Shown piece by piece: positions 1 through 11,454 of a stretch of DNA of 64,000 bases; the first letter of the stretch is position 1; every line of letters begins with the position of its first letter. The notes beneath the pieces are model-generated. The model worked only from the letters and a program-made list of their open reading frames with translations. It ran no database searches and had not been told where the DNA came from. Both the position numbers and the translations under genes were made by a program. Origin of the DNA: Elephas maximus indicus. Taxonomy: Eukaryota; Chordata; Mammalia; Proboscidea; Elephantidae. The DNA is taken from assembly GCF_024166365.1 (NCBI RefSeq), contig NW_026060237.1, positions 2,790,001 to 2,854,000 of the forward strand, in the 5' to 3' direction.

Positions 1-515
1 TTCATCTTAAATCCTGATACTTTGCTGAAACATTCTATTAGTTCCAGTAGTTTTTTCATGGATTCTTTGAGGTTTTCTGTGTATAAAATCATATCAGCTG
101 TGAATAGGGATACTTTAACTCCCTCCTTACCAATGTAGATGTCCTTTATTTCGTTTTCTTGTGTCGTTGCTCTGGCTAGGACCTCCAGCACAATGTTGGA
201 TAACAGTCCTGATAAAGGGCATCCTCATCTGGTTAATGTCCTCCCAGGACTGTTTTTAGACTCTCTCTATTTAGATTGATATTGGCGGTTGGCTTCGTAG
301 AAGGGCCCTTTATTATGTCCAGGAATTTCCCTTCAATTCCTATTTTGCTGAGAGTTTTTTTTTTTTTTAATCAGAAATGTTTGTTAGACTGTCAAATGCC
401 TTTTCTGAATCATTTCATAAGACCATGTGGTTCTTTTATTTATGTGATGGACAACATTGTTTTTCTAAGGTCGAGCCAACCCTGCATACCTGGTATGAAT
501 CCCACATGGTCATGA
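1..515 (-). mobile_element. L1 fragment A (ORF2 reverse transcriptase part)
   Basis: The minus strand encodes a broken stretch of L1 ORF2 around the reverse-transcriptase core. The same stretch recurs at about 1408-1920 in the neighbouring L1 piece, with many substitutions, so these are two separate copies in the same orientation. Stops and frameshifts remove any coding capacity. The fragment runs off the left edge. Between it and the next piece lies about 85 bp with a short GT microsatellite (about 577-597). Confidence 0.85.
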
Positions 516-599
516 AGATTCATGTACAAGTTTTTGGGTGAAATAATGATTTTGTTTTTCTTTAGTATACTATTGTGTGCGTGTGTGTGTGTGTGTATG

Positions 600-3500
600 C
601 TGTTTGTGCATTGTTAGTTAAGATTTGTACATTATTTATGGCATGTATTAGGGCTCCTAGTATTCTAATTTTTCCTCAATGATCTTTATCATTTCAGATT
701 TTATATTCAGTTCTTTGATCCATTTTAAGTTAGTTTTTTACGTTGTTTAAGGTATGTGTTTTGTTTCAATTTTTTTTCCAGATGGGTATCCATTTATGCC
801 AACACCATTTGTTAAAGAGATGTTTTCCCATTTAACAGACTTTGGACCTTTGTCAAATATCAGCTGCTAATAGGTGATTGAATTTATGTCTCGGTTCTCA
901 ATTCTCTTCCATTGGTCTACGTATCTGTACTTGTACCACTACCAGGCTGTTTTGATTACCGTGGAAGTATAATAGGTTCTAAAGTCAGGTAGTGGGAGAT
1001 CTCCCACTTTGTTCCTCTTCTTCAGTAATGCTTTACTTATCTGTGTCCTCTTCTCTTTCCATATGCTGTTAGTGATTTGTTTCTCCATCTTGACAAAAAA
1101 TACCATTAGAATGTGGATCCTGATTGCATTGTATCTGTAGATCGCTTTGGGTGGAATGGACATTTTCAAAATGTTGAGTATTCCTCTCCAAGAGCATGGT
1201 ATGTTTTTCCACTTAATGTAGGTCTCTTTTGTTTTCTTGCAATAGAGTCTTGTAGTTTTCTTTGTATACATCTTTTACATCTCTGGGTAGGTTTATTCCT
1301 AAGTCCTTTATCTTTTAGGGGGCTATTGTAAATGGTATTCATTTGGTAATTTTCTTTTAAAAGTTTTCTTAGTTGCTATAGAGAAATCCAACTTATTTTC
1401 CTACATTTATCTTAAATCCTGATACTTCGCTGAAGCCTTCTATTAGTTCCAGTACTTTTCTCGTGGATTCTTTGAGGTTTTCTGTGTATAAACTCATATC
1501 ATCTGTAAATAGGGAGAAATACTTCCTCCTTACCAACATAGATGCCCTTTATTTCTTTTTCTTGCCTTGTTGCTCTGGCTAGGACCTGCAGCACAATGTT
1601 GGATAACAGTGCTGATAAAGGACATCCTCGTCTGGTTAATGTTCTCACAGGAATGTTTTCAGACTCTCTCCATTTAGATTGATATTGGTGGTTGGCTTTG
1701 TATAAGTGCACTTTATTATGTCAAAGAAAGTCCCTTCGATTCATATTTTGCTGAGTGTTTTTTCAATCAGGAATGTATGTTAGATTGTGTCAAATATCTT
1801 TTCCACATTATTTCATAAGATCATGTGGTTCTTTTATTTATGTGATGAATGACATTGATGTTTGTCTAATGTTGAGCCAACCCTGCATACCTGATATGAA
1901 TCCCACATAGTCAGGATGAATTATTTTTTTGATATGTTGTTGAATTCTACTGGCTAGAATTTTGTTTAGGATTTTGGTGTCTATACTCACGAGGGATATT
2001 GATCTGTAATTGTCTTTTTTTCAGGTGTCTTTACCTGGCTTTGGCTTCAGGGTTATGCTGGCTTCGTAGAATGTGTTTGGGAGTGTTCCTTCTGTTTACA
2101 TGTTCTGAAATACCTTTAGTAGTACTGGTATTAACTCTTCTCTAAAAGATTGGTAGAATTCTCCAGTGCACACATAAGGGCCAGGGCTTTTTTTTTTTGC
2201 CAGGGGGTGGAGGAGGGGAGATGAAGGGGTAGGTAGTGGAGGATTTTATTACCTCTTCAGTCTCTCCTATTTTTGGTCAATTTAGTTTTTCTACATGGGT
2301 TTGTGTTAATTTAGTCATGTGTGTATTTGTAAAATTTGTCTGTTTCCTTTAGGTTTTCAAATTTGCTGGAGTACAATTTTTCCAAGTATTGTCATTTCAG
2401 TTGAGTCTGCTGTGGTATCACCTATCTCAAAAAAATCACCTCTATGCGCTGCTTTTGCTGGGTCCCAAATGTTCTGGTCAGATTTGTTTTCATTCTCATT
2501 TGATTTTATGAATTTCTTTATTCCATCCTTGGTTTCTTCTACAACCCAGTATTTTTTGAGCAAAGTGTTGCTCAGTTTCCATGGATTTGATTTTTTTCCC
2601 CTTGCTGTTTCTGTTACTGATTTCTACTTTTATGGCTTTTCGGTCAGAAAAGATGCTTTTTAATATTTTGATGTTTTGGGTTCTCTTGAGGTTTGCTTTG
2701 TGGCCTGAAATGTGTTCTACTCTGAACAGCGTTCCATGTGCATTGGAAAAAATGTATAATTGGCTGCTGTTGTGTGGAGTGTTCTGTAAACATCTATCGG
2801 GTCAAACTGATCGCTTGTGGCATTTAGATCTTATGTGTCTTTACTAAGTTTCTTTTTAGATATCTTGTCCTTCAAAAGTGGTGTGTTGAATTCTCCGGCT
2901 ATTATTGTGGAGCTTCTGTTTCTCTTTTCAATGGTGTTAGATTTTGTTTTAGGTATTTTGGCACCCTATCATTGGTGCATATATATTTATTATGGTTAAG
3001 CCCTCCTGGTGTAGCGACTCTTTGAGCAATGTATAGGGTCCTTCCTTTTCTTTTGTGGTAGATTTTACTTTAAAGTCTGTTTTGTCAGAGATTAATATTG
3101 CCCCTCCTGCTTTTTTGGTGTTTGTTTGATATACGTATTTTTTTCCATCTTTCATTTTTTTTTTTTTTTATCTGTGAGTCTAAGGTGTGACTCTTTTAGG
3201 CAGCATATAGAAGTCTTTTTTTTTGCATTCTACCACTCTGTCTCTTTATTGGTGCATTTAATCCTTTTTCATTCAGTGTAATTATTGATAGATACGAGTT
3301 TAGTGATATCATTTTGATTTGTGTGTGTGTGTCTGTGTGTGTGTGTGGAGTTGACAGTGTCTTTGTTTCAGTTAATATTCTGTGCTGAGGCAGTTTTCTT
3401 TATGTATTTTCTTTTCATCTTTTTCACTATTGTTGATTCTGTGCTTGCTGACTCTTTACATTTTTTTTTTTTAATTTGTATCGGTATATTTGTTAGTTTC

Positions 3501-6375
3501 CTTTGTGATTACCTCAAACTTTACCTCTATTTTTCTAATTTTAATCCAGTTTTTACTTCTTGATATCACCTTACATTTCTCTCCACATGGAAATTCTCTG
3601 ACTATACTATTTAGTCCCCCTTTTTTGTTTCAATATTGTTAGCATTTACGTATTGATGTCACTGTTTCCTATTTTCAGTCTTTCAAGTTTGACTTATTTT
3701 TGCAACTAACCTATCTGGGTTGATACCTGGTTGTTGTGTCCTGTGCTCTAATCTTGGGTTGTTGTCTCATATTATTGGTTCTCTAGCCAAAGAACTCCTT
3801 TTAATGTTTCTTGGAATACTTGTTTTTACAAATTCCCTTAATTTCTGTTTATCTGAAAATGCCCTAATTTTGATACCATATTTTAGAGAAAGTTTTGCTG
3901 GATACAAAAAATCTTGGCTGACAATTTTTCCTTTTCCTTCAAGTGTCTATATATGTCTTCCCATTGCCTTCTTGCTTGCATTGTTTCTGCTGAGTATTCA
4001 GCACTTTATCTTATTGACTCAGCTTTGTAGGTGACTTTTACTTTATCCCTAGTTACTATTAAGAATCTATCTTATCTTTGTTTTTGGTAAGTTCGGTTAG
4101 AATATAATTTGGTGAGTTTCTTTTGGGATCTACTCTGTGTGTGGTCCAACAAATTTCTTGGATAGATATCTTCTCATCTTTCACAGTATCAGGGAAATTT
4201 TGTGCCAGCAAATCTTTAACAATTCTCTCTGCATTTCCTGTTATTTCCCCTCACCCTCTATTCTGGTACTCTAATCACTCATAAATTTTTTCTCTCGATA
4301 GTGTCTCACATAATTCTTAGGTTCCATTAAAAAAAAAAAAACTTTGATTTTTCTTCAAATAAATTGGTTTCAAGGAATTTATCTTCAATGTCACTAATTC
4401 TGACTTTCATTGTCTCAATTCTGTTCCTGTGGCCTCCTACTGGGTTGTCTAATTCAGAAATTTCATTGTTAAGTTTTTGGATTTCTAGTTGCTATCTCTC
4501 TGCAGTTTCTAGCGGCTTGTTAAATTTGTTGTTCTGTTCCTGTATTGGTTTCTTGAATTCCCCTATTGCTATTTTTGTGTGTTCCTTGGGTTGTTCATAG
4601 TTTTGCCTGATATCCTTCCTGATCTCTTGAAGAACTCTGAATATTAATCTTTTGAATTCTAATTCTGGTAATTCCAAGAAATTTCCTTGATCAGGAGGAT
4701 TTCCTCGTTCTTTGATCACCCTCTGGAGCCATCTTGAGCTGGCTTTTTATGTGGTTTGATATTGACTCCAGTCTCTGAGCCATCAATAAGTTATTATATT
4801 TATTTATTGTATGTTTGCTTACTGTGTCCTAGCTTTTAGATTTGTCAGATATATCCAAGTATGTGGCTGGGCATGAGAGCTATTTTTGTTATTGGTGTCT
4901 TCGAAGGTTTCAGGTCCTGTCACTAGGTATGTGAGTTCAGGGGTCTGTTTACTTTTCTTGTGCAGATTCAGCTCAGGCGTTCATGTCATCAGCCCCGAGT
5001 ATGTGTTGCAGGCTCTAACCTAAAGTACTAGATGAGCAGAGATATGTAAGGGTGTTTGGAGTGGGTACAGGCATCTGGTTACAGTAGGGGCATATATGCT
5101 CAGGAAGGCTCAGAGCCAACAGCTGTCCCTGAGTGCCTGGGTGGAAGACATATCCTTGTCCCCTAGAGTGTGTAGGTGGGTTGGTTTTGCAACCAGACTT
5201 TGGTTACCCAGTGCTGTTGGCAATAAGGAGGCACCACTTATTCCTGGAACCCTGTCATTTATAGCTCAGTGGAACAGGCACTGTCACCAGCACTCAGGTC
5301 TCTTATGTGGGTAGGTGAGTACCCCGTTTAATGGACACGGTAATGTCCAATGTCATGAATCTGCAACTCCCCCTTGGCTTCCGCAGTAAAAATAGGCTTT
5401 AGTTACATGCCCTATTGTTCTATGTAAATTAGGGCCCTCACTGTTAAATCAGCTCATGCAGGTCTAGGCAGGGATGGAGGGTGTAACAAGTCCCTGGACC
5501 CCTTATACCAGTGCCTAGGCTTAGGGACAGTACCTGGTGTGAGTGTGTGGCTTAGGAAGCGTGGCATATTTTTAAAGCCTTAGACTTGGTTACGGGTGGA
5601 TGGTTTGGAGTTCCCAGCTTAGGGTGCTTGGCATTAATGAGGGCCTGCAATGTTGAATCATCCTACACAGGTCTAGGCAGGGTTGAAGGGTATTGTAACT
5701 TCATGGACTCACCTTATGTCAGTGCCTAGGCAAAGGGGCAGTACATGCCCTGGGTTCCTGGCTTGGCAGTGTGTGTCTATTTTTGAGGTTCAAGACTGGT
5801 TTCGGCAAGGACTGTCCTGGGTTCCAGGTTTAGGGAGCTTGCCGATTTTTTTTCCTTTTTTCTGAAGCTGCAGGACTGGTTTGGGTGAGTGTTGCCCTCA
5901 GTTCTGGCATAGGGAGATTGGCATTTGTTGAATATTCCCAGATCTGGTGTAGAAGCATAGCTGGGACGGGGGTGGGTGAGGGGAAATTAGCACTTGTCTG
6001 CTGTCAAAGTCCTGAAGGAGGTAGGGTTATTTTGACCCCATGTAGTAGGTTATACACTTGCACTTAAATTTCAAAGGTCCAGTGCTGCTTCCCCTCAGCT
6101 CTGGAAGCTTCTGCAGACTCTCCGCTGCCTGTCATGGAGAAACAAGTCCCAAGTGCTGCTATTTGCTTTGGCCTGAATGTGCCTGGCAACTTAGCCCACA
6201 AGGTTCTGGATATCTCACAACTGACATTTCTTCCCCCTATTGCTCAGTGTGACTCCTTAACTTTGTCTATGATGATCAAGGCTCCTACATTGTGACACAC
6301 ATTCATTTCACTTATTTTTTCAGGCTTTTGTTAAATCGGACCACAGGAAGCATCTTACTCTCCATCATCTTGACC
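600..6375 (-). mobile_element. Old L1 copy B, 3'-truncated but with complete 5' UTR
   Basis: Read on the minus strand, this element has the 5' UTR at about 6375-4740, ORF1 at about 4730-4020, a spacer, and ORF2 endonuclease and reverse transcriptase from about 3300 down to 600. A 75-residue ORF1 N-terminal piece is open at 4492-4719, and a short endonuclease piece containing AILISDKTDF is open at 2949-3155. The 5' end retains a degenerate CAAGATGATGG, like the YY1 site at the start of other L1s. The 3' UTR and the last part of ORF2 are missing. No long frame survives, so it is a dead copy. Confidence 0.8.
4740..6375 (-). promoter_or_regulatory. 5' UTR/promoter region of L1 copy B with internal tandem units
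   Basis: This GC-richer block lies upstream of ORF1 in the minus-strand L1. It holds two tandem units of about 206 bp (5431-5637 and 5638-5845), anchored by GTCTAGGCAGGG at about 5462 and 5668. A third partial block lies at about 5871-5926. L1 internal promoters lie in this position in other mammals; promoter activity here is inference. Confidence 0.6.
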
Positions 6376-6379
6376 CAAC

Positions 6380-7345
6380 AGAGACCAATAATTTTTGACA
6401 GAGATGAAAAAGCATTTCAATTGAGGTAAATAGAAATCAAATCAGAAATAAATGAATGGAGAACTGATGAACAATGGAGAAAATCAACAAAGCCAAAAGT
6501 TGGTTCTTTGAAAAGATCGGTAAATTTGCAAATCTTCAGCTAAACTGACAAAAGTCAGAGGATGCAAATAAAAAAAAAAAGAAATGAAACTGAAGACATT
6601 ACAACAGACACAACAGAAATAAAAAAGGACAATGGACCACCATAAAAGTCGTATCCCAACAAATTTGAAACGCAAATAAAACGGGTTGATCCCTAGAAAC
6701 ACATAACCTACCTAAAAGCTAACAAAAAAGAGGTAGAAAATCTCAACAAACTCATGAGAGAAGAGATTGAAGCTAAAACCTTCCAGCAACAAGAAATCTT
6801 GGGACCAAATTAATTAACTGGGGGACTTTACCAAATGTTCAGAGAAAAAGCAACACCTTCTTCCTCAAACTCTTCTAAACTTCATTCTATAAAGGGAATA
6901 TTTCCCATATTTCAAAGCCAGAGAGGAGACAACAAAATGAAACAAAAAAAATACACCAGTATCCCTCATGAATATACACAAAAAAATTCTGAATAAAATA
7001 CTGGTGAGCAGAAAACAGGAACATATTAAAAGAATTATACAACATGAACAATTTGGATTTATCGCAGGTACACAATGATGATTTACCATTGTATAATTTA
7101 TCAGTGTAATACACCACAATGACAGCAAAGTAACGGAACTACAAGATCATCTCAATAGATGGAGAAAAGGCATTTGATAAGATTCTACACCCTTTCCTAA
7201 TAAATTGTCATAGTATATGTGTAGAAGGGAGATTCTTGAGCGTGAATAAGATGCTTTTATAAAAATCCAAGAGCCAGCATGACACTAAATGGAGAAGACT
7301 GAGAGTCTCCCACTTGAGAACAGGAATGAGACAGGATGGCCGCTA
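6380..7345 (+). mobile_element. Old L1 ORF2 fragment
   Basis: Plus-strand sequence aligns by eye with L1 ORF2, from the linker after the endonuclease (AKSWFF-like region) into the reverse transcriptase, where the GTRQGCP-like segment is recognisable but broken near 7320. Frames are heavily interrupted. It abuts the 5' end of L1 copy B in opposite orientation. Confidence 0.75.
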
Positions 7346-7349
7346 TGAC

Positions 7350-7485
7350 TACTCTCTCAGTGAGGTGCAGTCTTACCACTTTTCTCTTGTTCATCTTAGT
7401 GGAAAATATTTGAGTGTTCCTTCTCTGACGGTTTCTGTCTTTCCCAGGTTCTGGCTTTTACAGGTTTTCCTGTGTAAAGAAATGT
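7350..7485. repeat. Unclassified dispersed repeat, copy 1
   Basis: This block shares a run of similar words with 26680-26800 (GGTGCAGTCTTACCA, AGTGGAAAATATTTG, GGTTTCTG/AGATTTCTG) in the same order and orientation. I do not recognise the family. It lies between an L1 fragment and an AfroSINE. Confidence 0.5.
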
Positions 7486-7486
7486 G

Positions 7487-7631
7487 CGAACCTGTTGCCA
7501 TTGAGTAAATTCTTACTCATATAGGACAGATGAGAACTGCTCCATATGGTTTCCAAGGAGTGGCTGGTGGATTCAAAATGCCAACCTGTGGGTTAGCAGC
7601 AGAGTCTTAACTGCTGAGCCACCAGGGCTCC
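7487..7631 (-). mobile_element. AfroSINE
   Basis: On the minus strand the element starts with GGAGCCCTGGTGGCTCAGCA and contains a tRNA-derived head followed by the AfroSINE body (GGAAACCATATGGAGCAG-type). It is diverged and lacks part of the middle. Confidence 0.85.
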
Positions 7632-7689
7632 AAAACATGCGAAGTCCTGGAATGAAAACAAACAAACATTCATATGTTTTAAAAGAAAA

Positions 7690-8085
7690 AACAGAAAAGA
7701 CTCAAGTTGCAATATTGAAGTATTCCATGGGAAAAAAAACTGAATGGAACAAGAAGCAACAAAAAGGATGTCAGGAATACACAGTCACTGTACCAAGAGG
7801 AGTAGTAAATGTTCAACCAAACAGGAGGTTACATATGAGGAAAAACTGCTGGTACTGAAGAAAGAAATTGACACAAACAAGCCTTCAGGAATTGATAGAT
7901 TAGTATTTAATATATTTCAGCAAGCAGATAAAATGCTGGAAGCCTTTATTTGTCTATGTCAAGCTATTTGAAAGACAGCTATCTGGCCAGCCAGGTAAAA
8001 GAGATCCGTATTTGTCTCCATTCTAAGGGAAGGTGATCAGTTGGAAAATTATTGAACAATATCATTATTATTACATCCTAGAAGG
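7690..8085 (+). mobile_element. RTE/BovB-type LINE fragment (reverse transcriptase N-terminal part)
   Basis: The plus strand matches the same RTE ORF stretch seen at 40700-40960 and, reversed, at about 43200-43480. It encodes a peptide like LKKEIDTNKPSGIDRLVFN (about 7850-7908), the conserved segment before RT motif 1, then a segment around an EGDQ..NY word. The frame is broken and the piece is truncated at both ends. Confidence 0.75.
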
Positions 8086-8089
8086 CAGA

Positions 8090-9775
8090 GGGATAGTGTC
8101 TGAAGTTATCAAAGGAAACAAAAATGTCAACCAAGGACCTATTATCCGGTAAAGGCATAATTTAAAAAAATTATTGCCAATTAAAAAATTTCCAGTTCAA
8201 AGAAGATGGAGAGAATTTATCTCCAACTCTTCTCTCATGAGAAAGACTAAAAGAGTAACTCAATACAGACAAAGATCACTTTAAAAATGCATATTTTAAA
8301 AATGCATGTGTGACCTTCTTTACCCTCTTCTTTTAAAACAAATCATATGAAATGACATGCATTGTTGAACCAATGCTATATACAAAGTTAATATATGTGT
8401 AATATGTGGACGAAGGCAGCACAAAGGGAGTTGGGAAAAGAATATAACTGCTGAAAAATGAGGATAGATATTGAAGTATAATTATATGAGTATATTTATA
8501 ACAATAAAAATACACATATGTACACACATGTAATACACATATGTATGCATAAATTATACATAAGTAGAATTAAGATATAAAACCATTTTGTTGTAGTTCC
8601 TTTGAAATGACTCTTTTGATTCCTATATTACTTAAGGAAAACTGTACAAAACAATTATCATGCATATGGTATTAGACTTGCATTATGTTCAGATGTAATG
8701 TGTGACAATAACAGCATACCCAAAAGATGGACAACTTTATAGTACTAAAACTAAATTAGTATTAAGGTACGATGAAGGTTTTCTAAACTTAAGGTGTTAA
8801 CATACTTTGAAGGGAAACCATCAAGAAGGAAAATGAAAAAATGCAGAAGAAATCAGAATAAAATTTAAAAGTTGCACTGCGATAAAGACAGTAAAACACC
8901 AAGAGAGGAAGCAAAGTAAAGGTCTTCCAAAAGCACCACCTTAGAGAACACTTTCCATCTCATTCTATGAGTCTAACACTGATATCAAAGCTAGAAAAAT
9001 ACGCCAGTAGGGAAACAACAAAACAACTACAGAGAAATACGTTTCACGGGCATGCACGCAAAAATCCTGAGGAGAATGCTAGCAAAATCCAGCAGATAAT
9101 TACAAGGGTTATAGTCCATGTTGAAACAGAAGGTATTCCCATCATACAAGCTGGCTGAATATATAAAAATTCATACGCATAATACAGCACATTGAGAGAA
9201 TGAAGAGCAAATTTACATCATCTCAGTGCAGAAGCAAACTGGACACAACCCAACAGCCTTTCATGAGGAAAACCCTTGAACTAGAAATAGAAGCATACTT
9301 AACCTCAAAAGTAAATTTATTAAAAACCCCAAACTAGCATCACATTCAATAGAGAAATACTAGAAGCACCCCACTACTGCCAAGAACAAAGCTAGGATGC
9401 CTGCTTTTGCCATTTGTATTGAACAGTATGCCCAGAGCTCTAGCCAGAGAAATTTAGCAAGATATAGATGGCATGAAATTGGAAGTGAAAAAGTAAAACT
9501 ATCTCCTTCCACATATAACATAAACTGACAATAAAAAGTTCTATAAAATCCACACACACACAAAAAAAAAAAACAACAAAAACCATCAGAGATAGTAAAT
9601 AAGTTAAAACTGTAGGACACAATATCAAAATGAGCTAAGTCCAGTGTATTTCTCTGCACCAGTAATATACATTTCTGAAAGGAATTCATTAAAACATTTG
9701 CACTTAAAACTGATTCAAAGTTTAGTACAAAATAACTTTATATTTACATAAGCATAAAACAAACTGGTCACTAAT
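8090..9775 (+). mobile_element. Old L1M-like element (ORF1 end, spacer, ORF2 part)
   Basis: A diverged ORF1 C-terminal segment (around 8130, NQGPIIR-like) is followed by an AT-rich spacer typical of old mammalian L1M (8330-8900), then an ORF2 reverse-transcriptase segment (about 8960-9770). There is no coding capacity. A CA run sits at about 9551-9560. It is among the oldest pieces here, judging by divergence. Confidence 0.7.
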
Positions 9776-10032
9776 TTACTAGCAATGTCTTTCTGTATAC
9801 TTTTGGGCTTTTCTTTGTGGATCAGTTTTTGATTAGCAACTTAATCTCCACTTCTCATGTTGTTATCAATAGGTGACCTCGTGTCCCTTCCACCTCAGGG
9901 CAGCTCCATGCACAATGGAATGACATTCTCACCTGTTCATCATCCTTAAACCTTAGAGAAGCTCATGGCACATGGTGGCTCATCTCTACTGTGCCTACCT
10001 CCAGAGGTACTCATTTGTCTCTCCGTCCTCAG
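9776..10032. other. Unassigned sequence
   Basis: No gene or repeat was recognised. It contains the first copy of a 24-bp direct repeat (9942-9965) whose partner is at 10515-10538. Confidence 0.4.
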
Positions 10033-10196
10033 TTGGATACCCTGGTGGCATAGTGTCTAAGTGCTGCTTCTGCTAAGCAAAGGCCGGCAGTTCAAATCCA
10101 CCAAGCGCTCCTTGGAAACTCTATGGGGCATTTCTACTCTGTCTTCTAGGGTTGCTATGAGTGAAAATCAACTGCAGGGCAACAGGTTTTGTGCGT
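10033..10196 (+). mobile_element. AfroSINE
   Basis: The head ACCCTGGTGGCATAGTG and a B-box-like GCAGTTCAAATCC are followed by the standard body and a T-rich tail without poly(A). It is relatively complete. Confidence 0.9.
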
Positions 10197-10785
10197 GGCT
10201 CCTCAGCTGGGGACAACTCATGACGTGGTGCCCCATGCGGGGAGCCTGCACCATGCGTTTCCTCACTCCACGCAGCTGGAAACCCTCCTTTCACATCTGA
10301 TCTCCAGGAGAACTGCTTGCAGGCAGTCTCGCATTGATGGCTATGGCTGGAAGCATCTTCTTTCCAAGCTCTCCCCATCACATTCCCTTTAGAGACTGCA
10401 GACAACCTACTCCAACCGTGAAGCCCCTCCCCCATCAGCCTGCCTGTAAAACAAACGGTGGCAGTAAGGGTGGCTGAGAACCCAAACCAAACCCCCTGAA
10501 GTCCTGTCGATTCAATCTTTAAACCTTAGAGAAGCTCAGTCATATTTCTTTCTTAGATCTGAAACAGCAAGCCCAGTATTTTGAAGTCTGGATCAACACA
10601 CCCTGCTAATTATCCGCAGGAAAACTAGCCTGAGGGACCGCTTTATTACCTTTCAGTCAGAACACTTAGAAGGACTTGGGTTACCACATTAGCATTTAAA
10701 ATACTTGTTTGTTTTCTGTCTGCCCTTTTCATTTTCTTCTCTGAGTTAATTTCTCTTTCTTTTTTTTATCCTTTATTTTTTTTCT
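10197..10785. other. Unassigned sequence
   Basis: No coding region, RNA or known repeat was recognised. Short open frames on both strands show no family motif. The second copy of the 24-bp direct repeat is at 10515-10538, and a T-rich run begins at about 10730. Confidence 0.4.
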
Positions 10786-10789
10786 TTAT

Positions 10790-11310
10790 TTTTTTAATTG
10801 TACTTTAGATGAAGGTTTACAGAACAAACTAGTTTCTCATCAGTTAGAACACACATTATTGTATGACATTGATTAACAACCCCACGACATGTCAACATTC
10901 TCCCTTCTCAACCCTGCGTTCCCTATTTCCAGCTTTCCTGTTCCCTCCTGCTTTCCAGTCCCTGCCCCAGGATTGGGGTACCCCTTTAGTCTTATTTTGT
11001 TCCATGGGCCTGTTCAATCTTTGGCTGAAGGGTGAACCTCAGGAGTGACCTCATTACTGAGCTGAAAGGGTGTCTGGGGGCCATACTCTCAGGATTTCTC
11101 CAGTGTCTATCAGGCCAGCAAGTCTGGTCTTTCTTTTTGAGTTAGACTTTTGTTCTACAATTTTCTCCAGCTCTGCCTGGGACCCTCTATTGTGATCCAT
11201 GTCAAAGCAGTTGGTGGTGGTAGCCAGGCACCATCTAGTTATACTGGACTCAGTCTGGTGGAGGCCATGTAGATGTGGTCCATGTATCCTTTGGACAGTC
11301 TTTCCTTTGT
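10790..11310 (-). mobile_element. L1 3' UTR, type alpha (5'-truncated)
   Basis: Minus-strand copy of a 3' UTR type also found at 31535-32560 (minus) and attached to an L1 at 39760-40683 (plus). Shared words include CATGTCAACATTCTCCC and CTTTCCTGTTCCCTCCTGC. The poly(A) side is the T-rich run near 10770-10800. It is attributed to L1 because the 40-kb copy is continuous with ORF2. Confidence 0.8.
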
Positions 11311-11319
11311 ATAATATTC

Positions 11320-11450
11320 TTTATTTTATGTACCACTCTGCTATTTCACTAAAAGGTAATCTCAGGGGATAGGCTCAGTTCTAGGTTTAAAAAATCTCTC
11401 AGGGCAACAGTCTCAGGGAGTCCTCTGTTCTCAACTGTTCCAGTTGTCTG
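11320..11450 (-). repeat. Fragment of L1-like 3' end, type gamma
   Basis: Shows the same words as 16117-16190 (AATCTCAGGGGATA, CAGGGCAACAGT, with mismatches). It sits between two different L1 3' UTRs. Confidence 0.45.
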
Positions 11451-11454
11451 ACTT

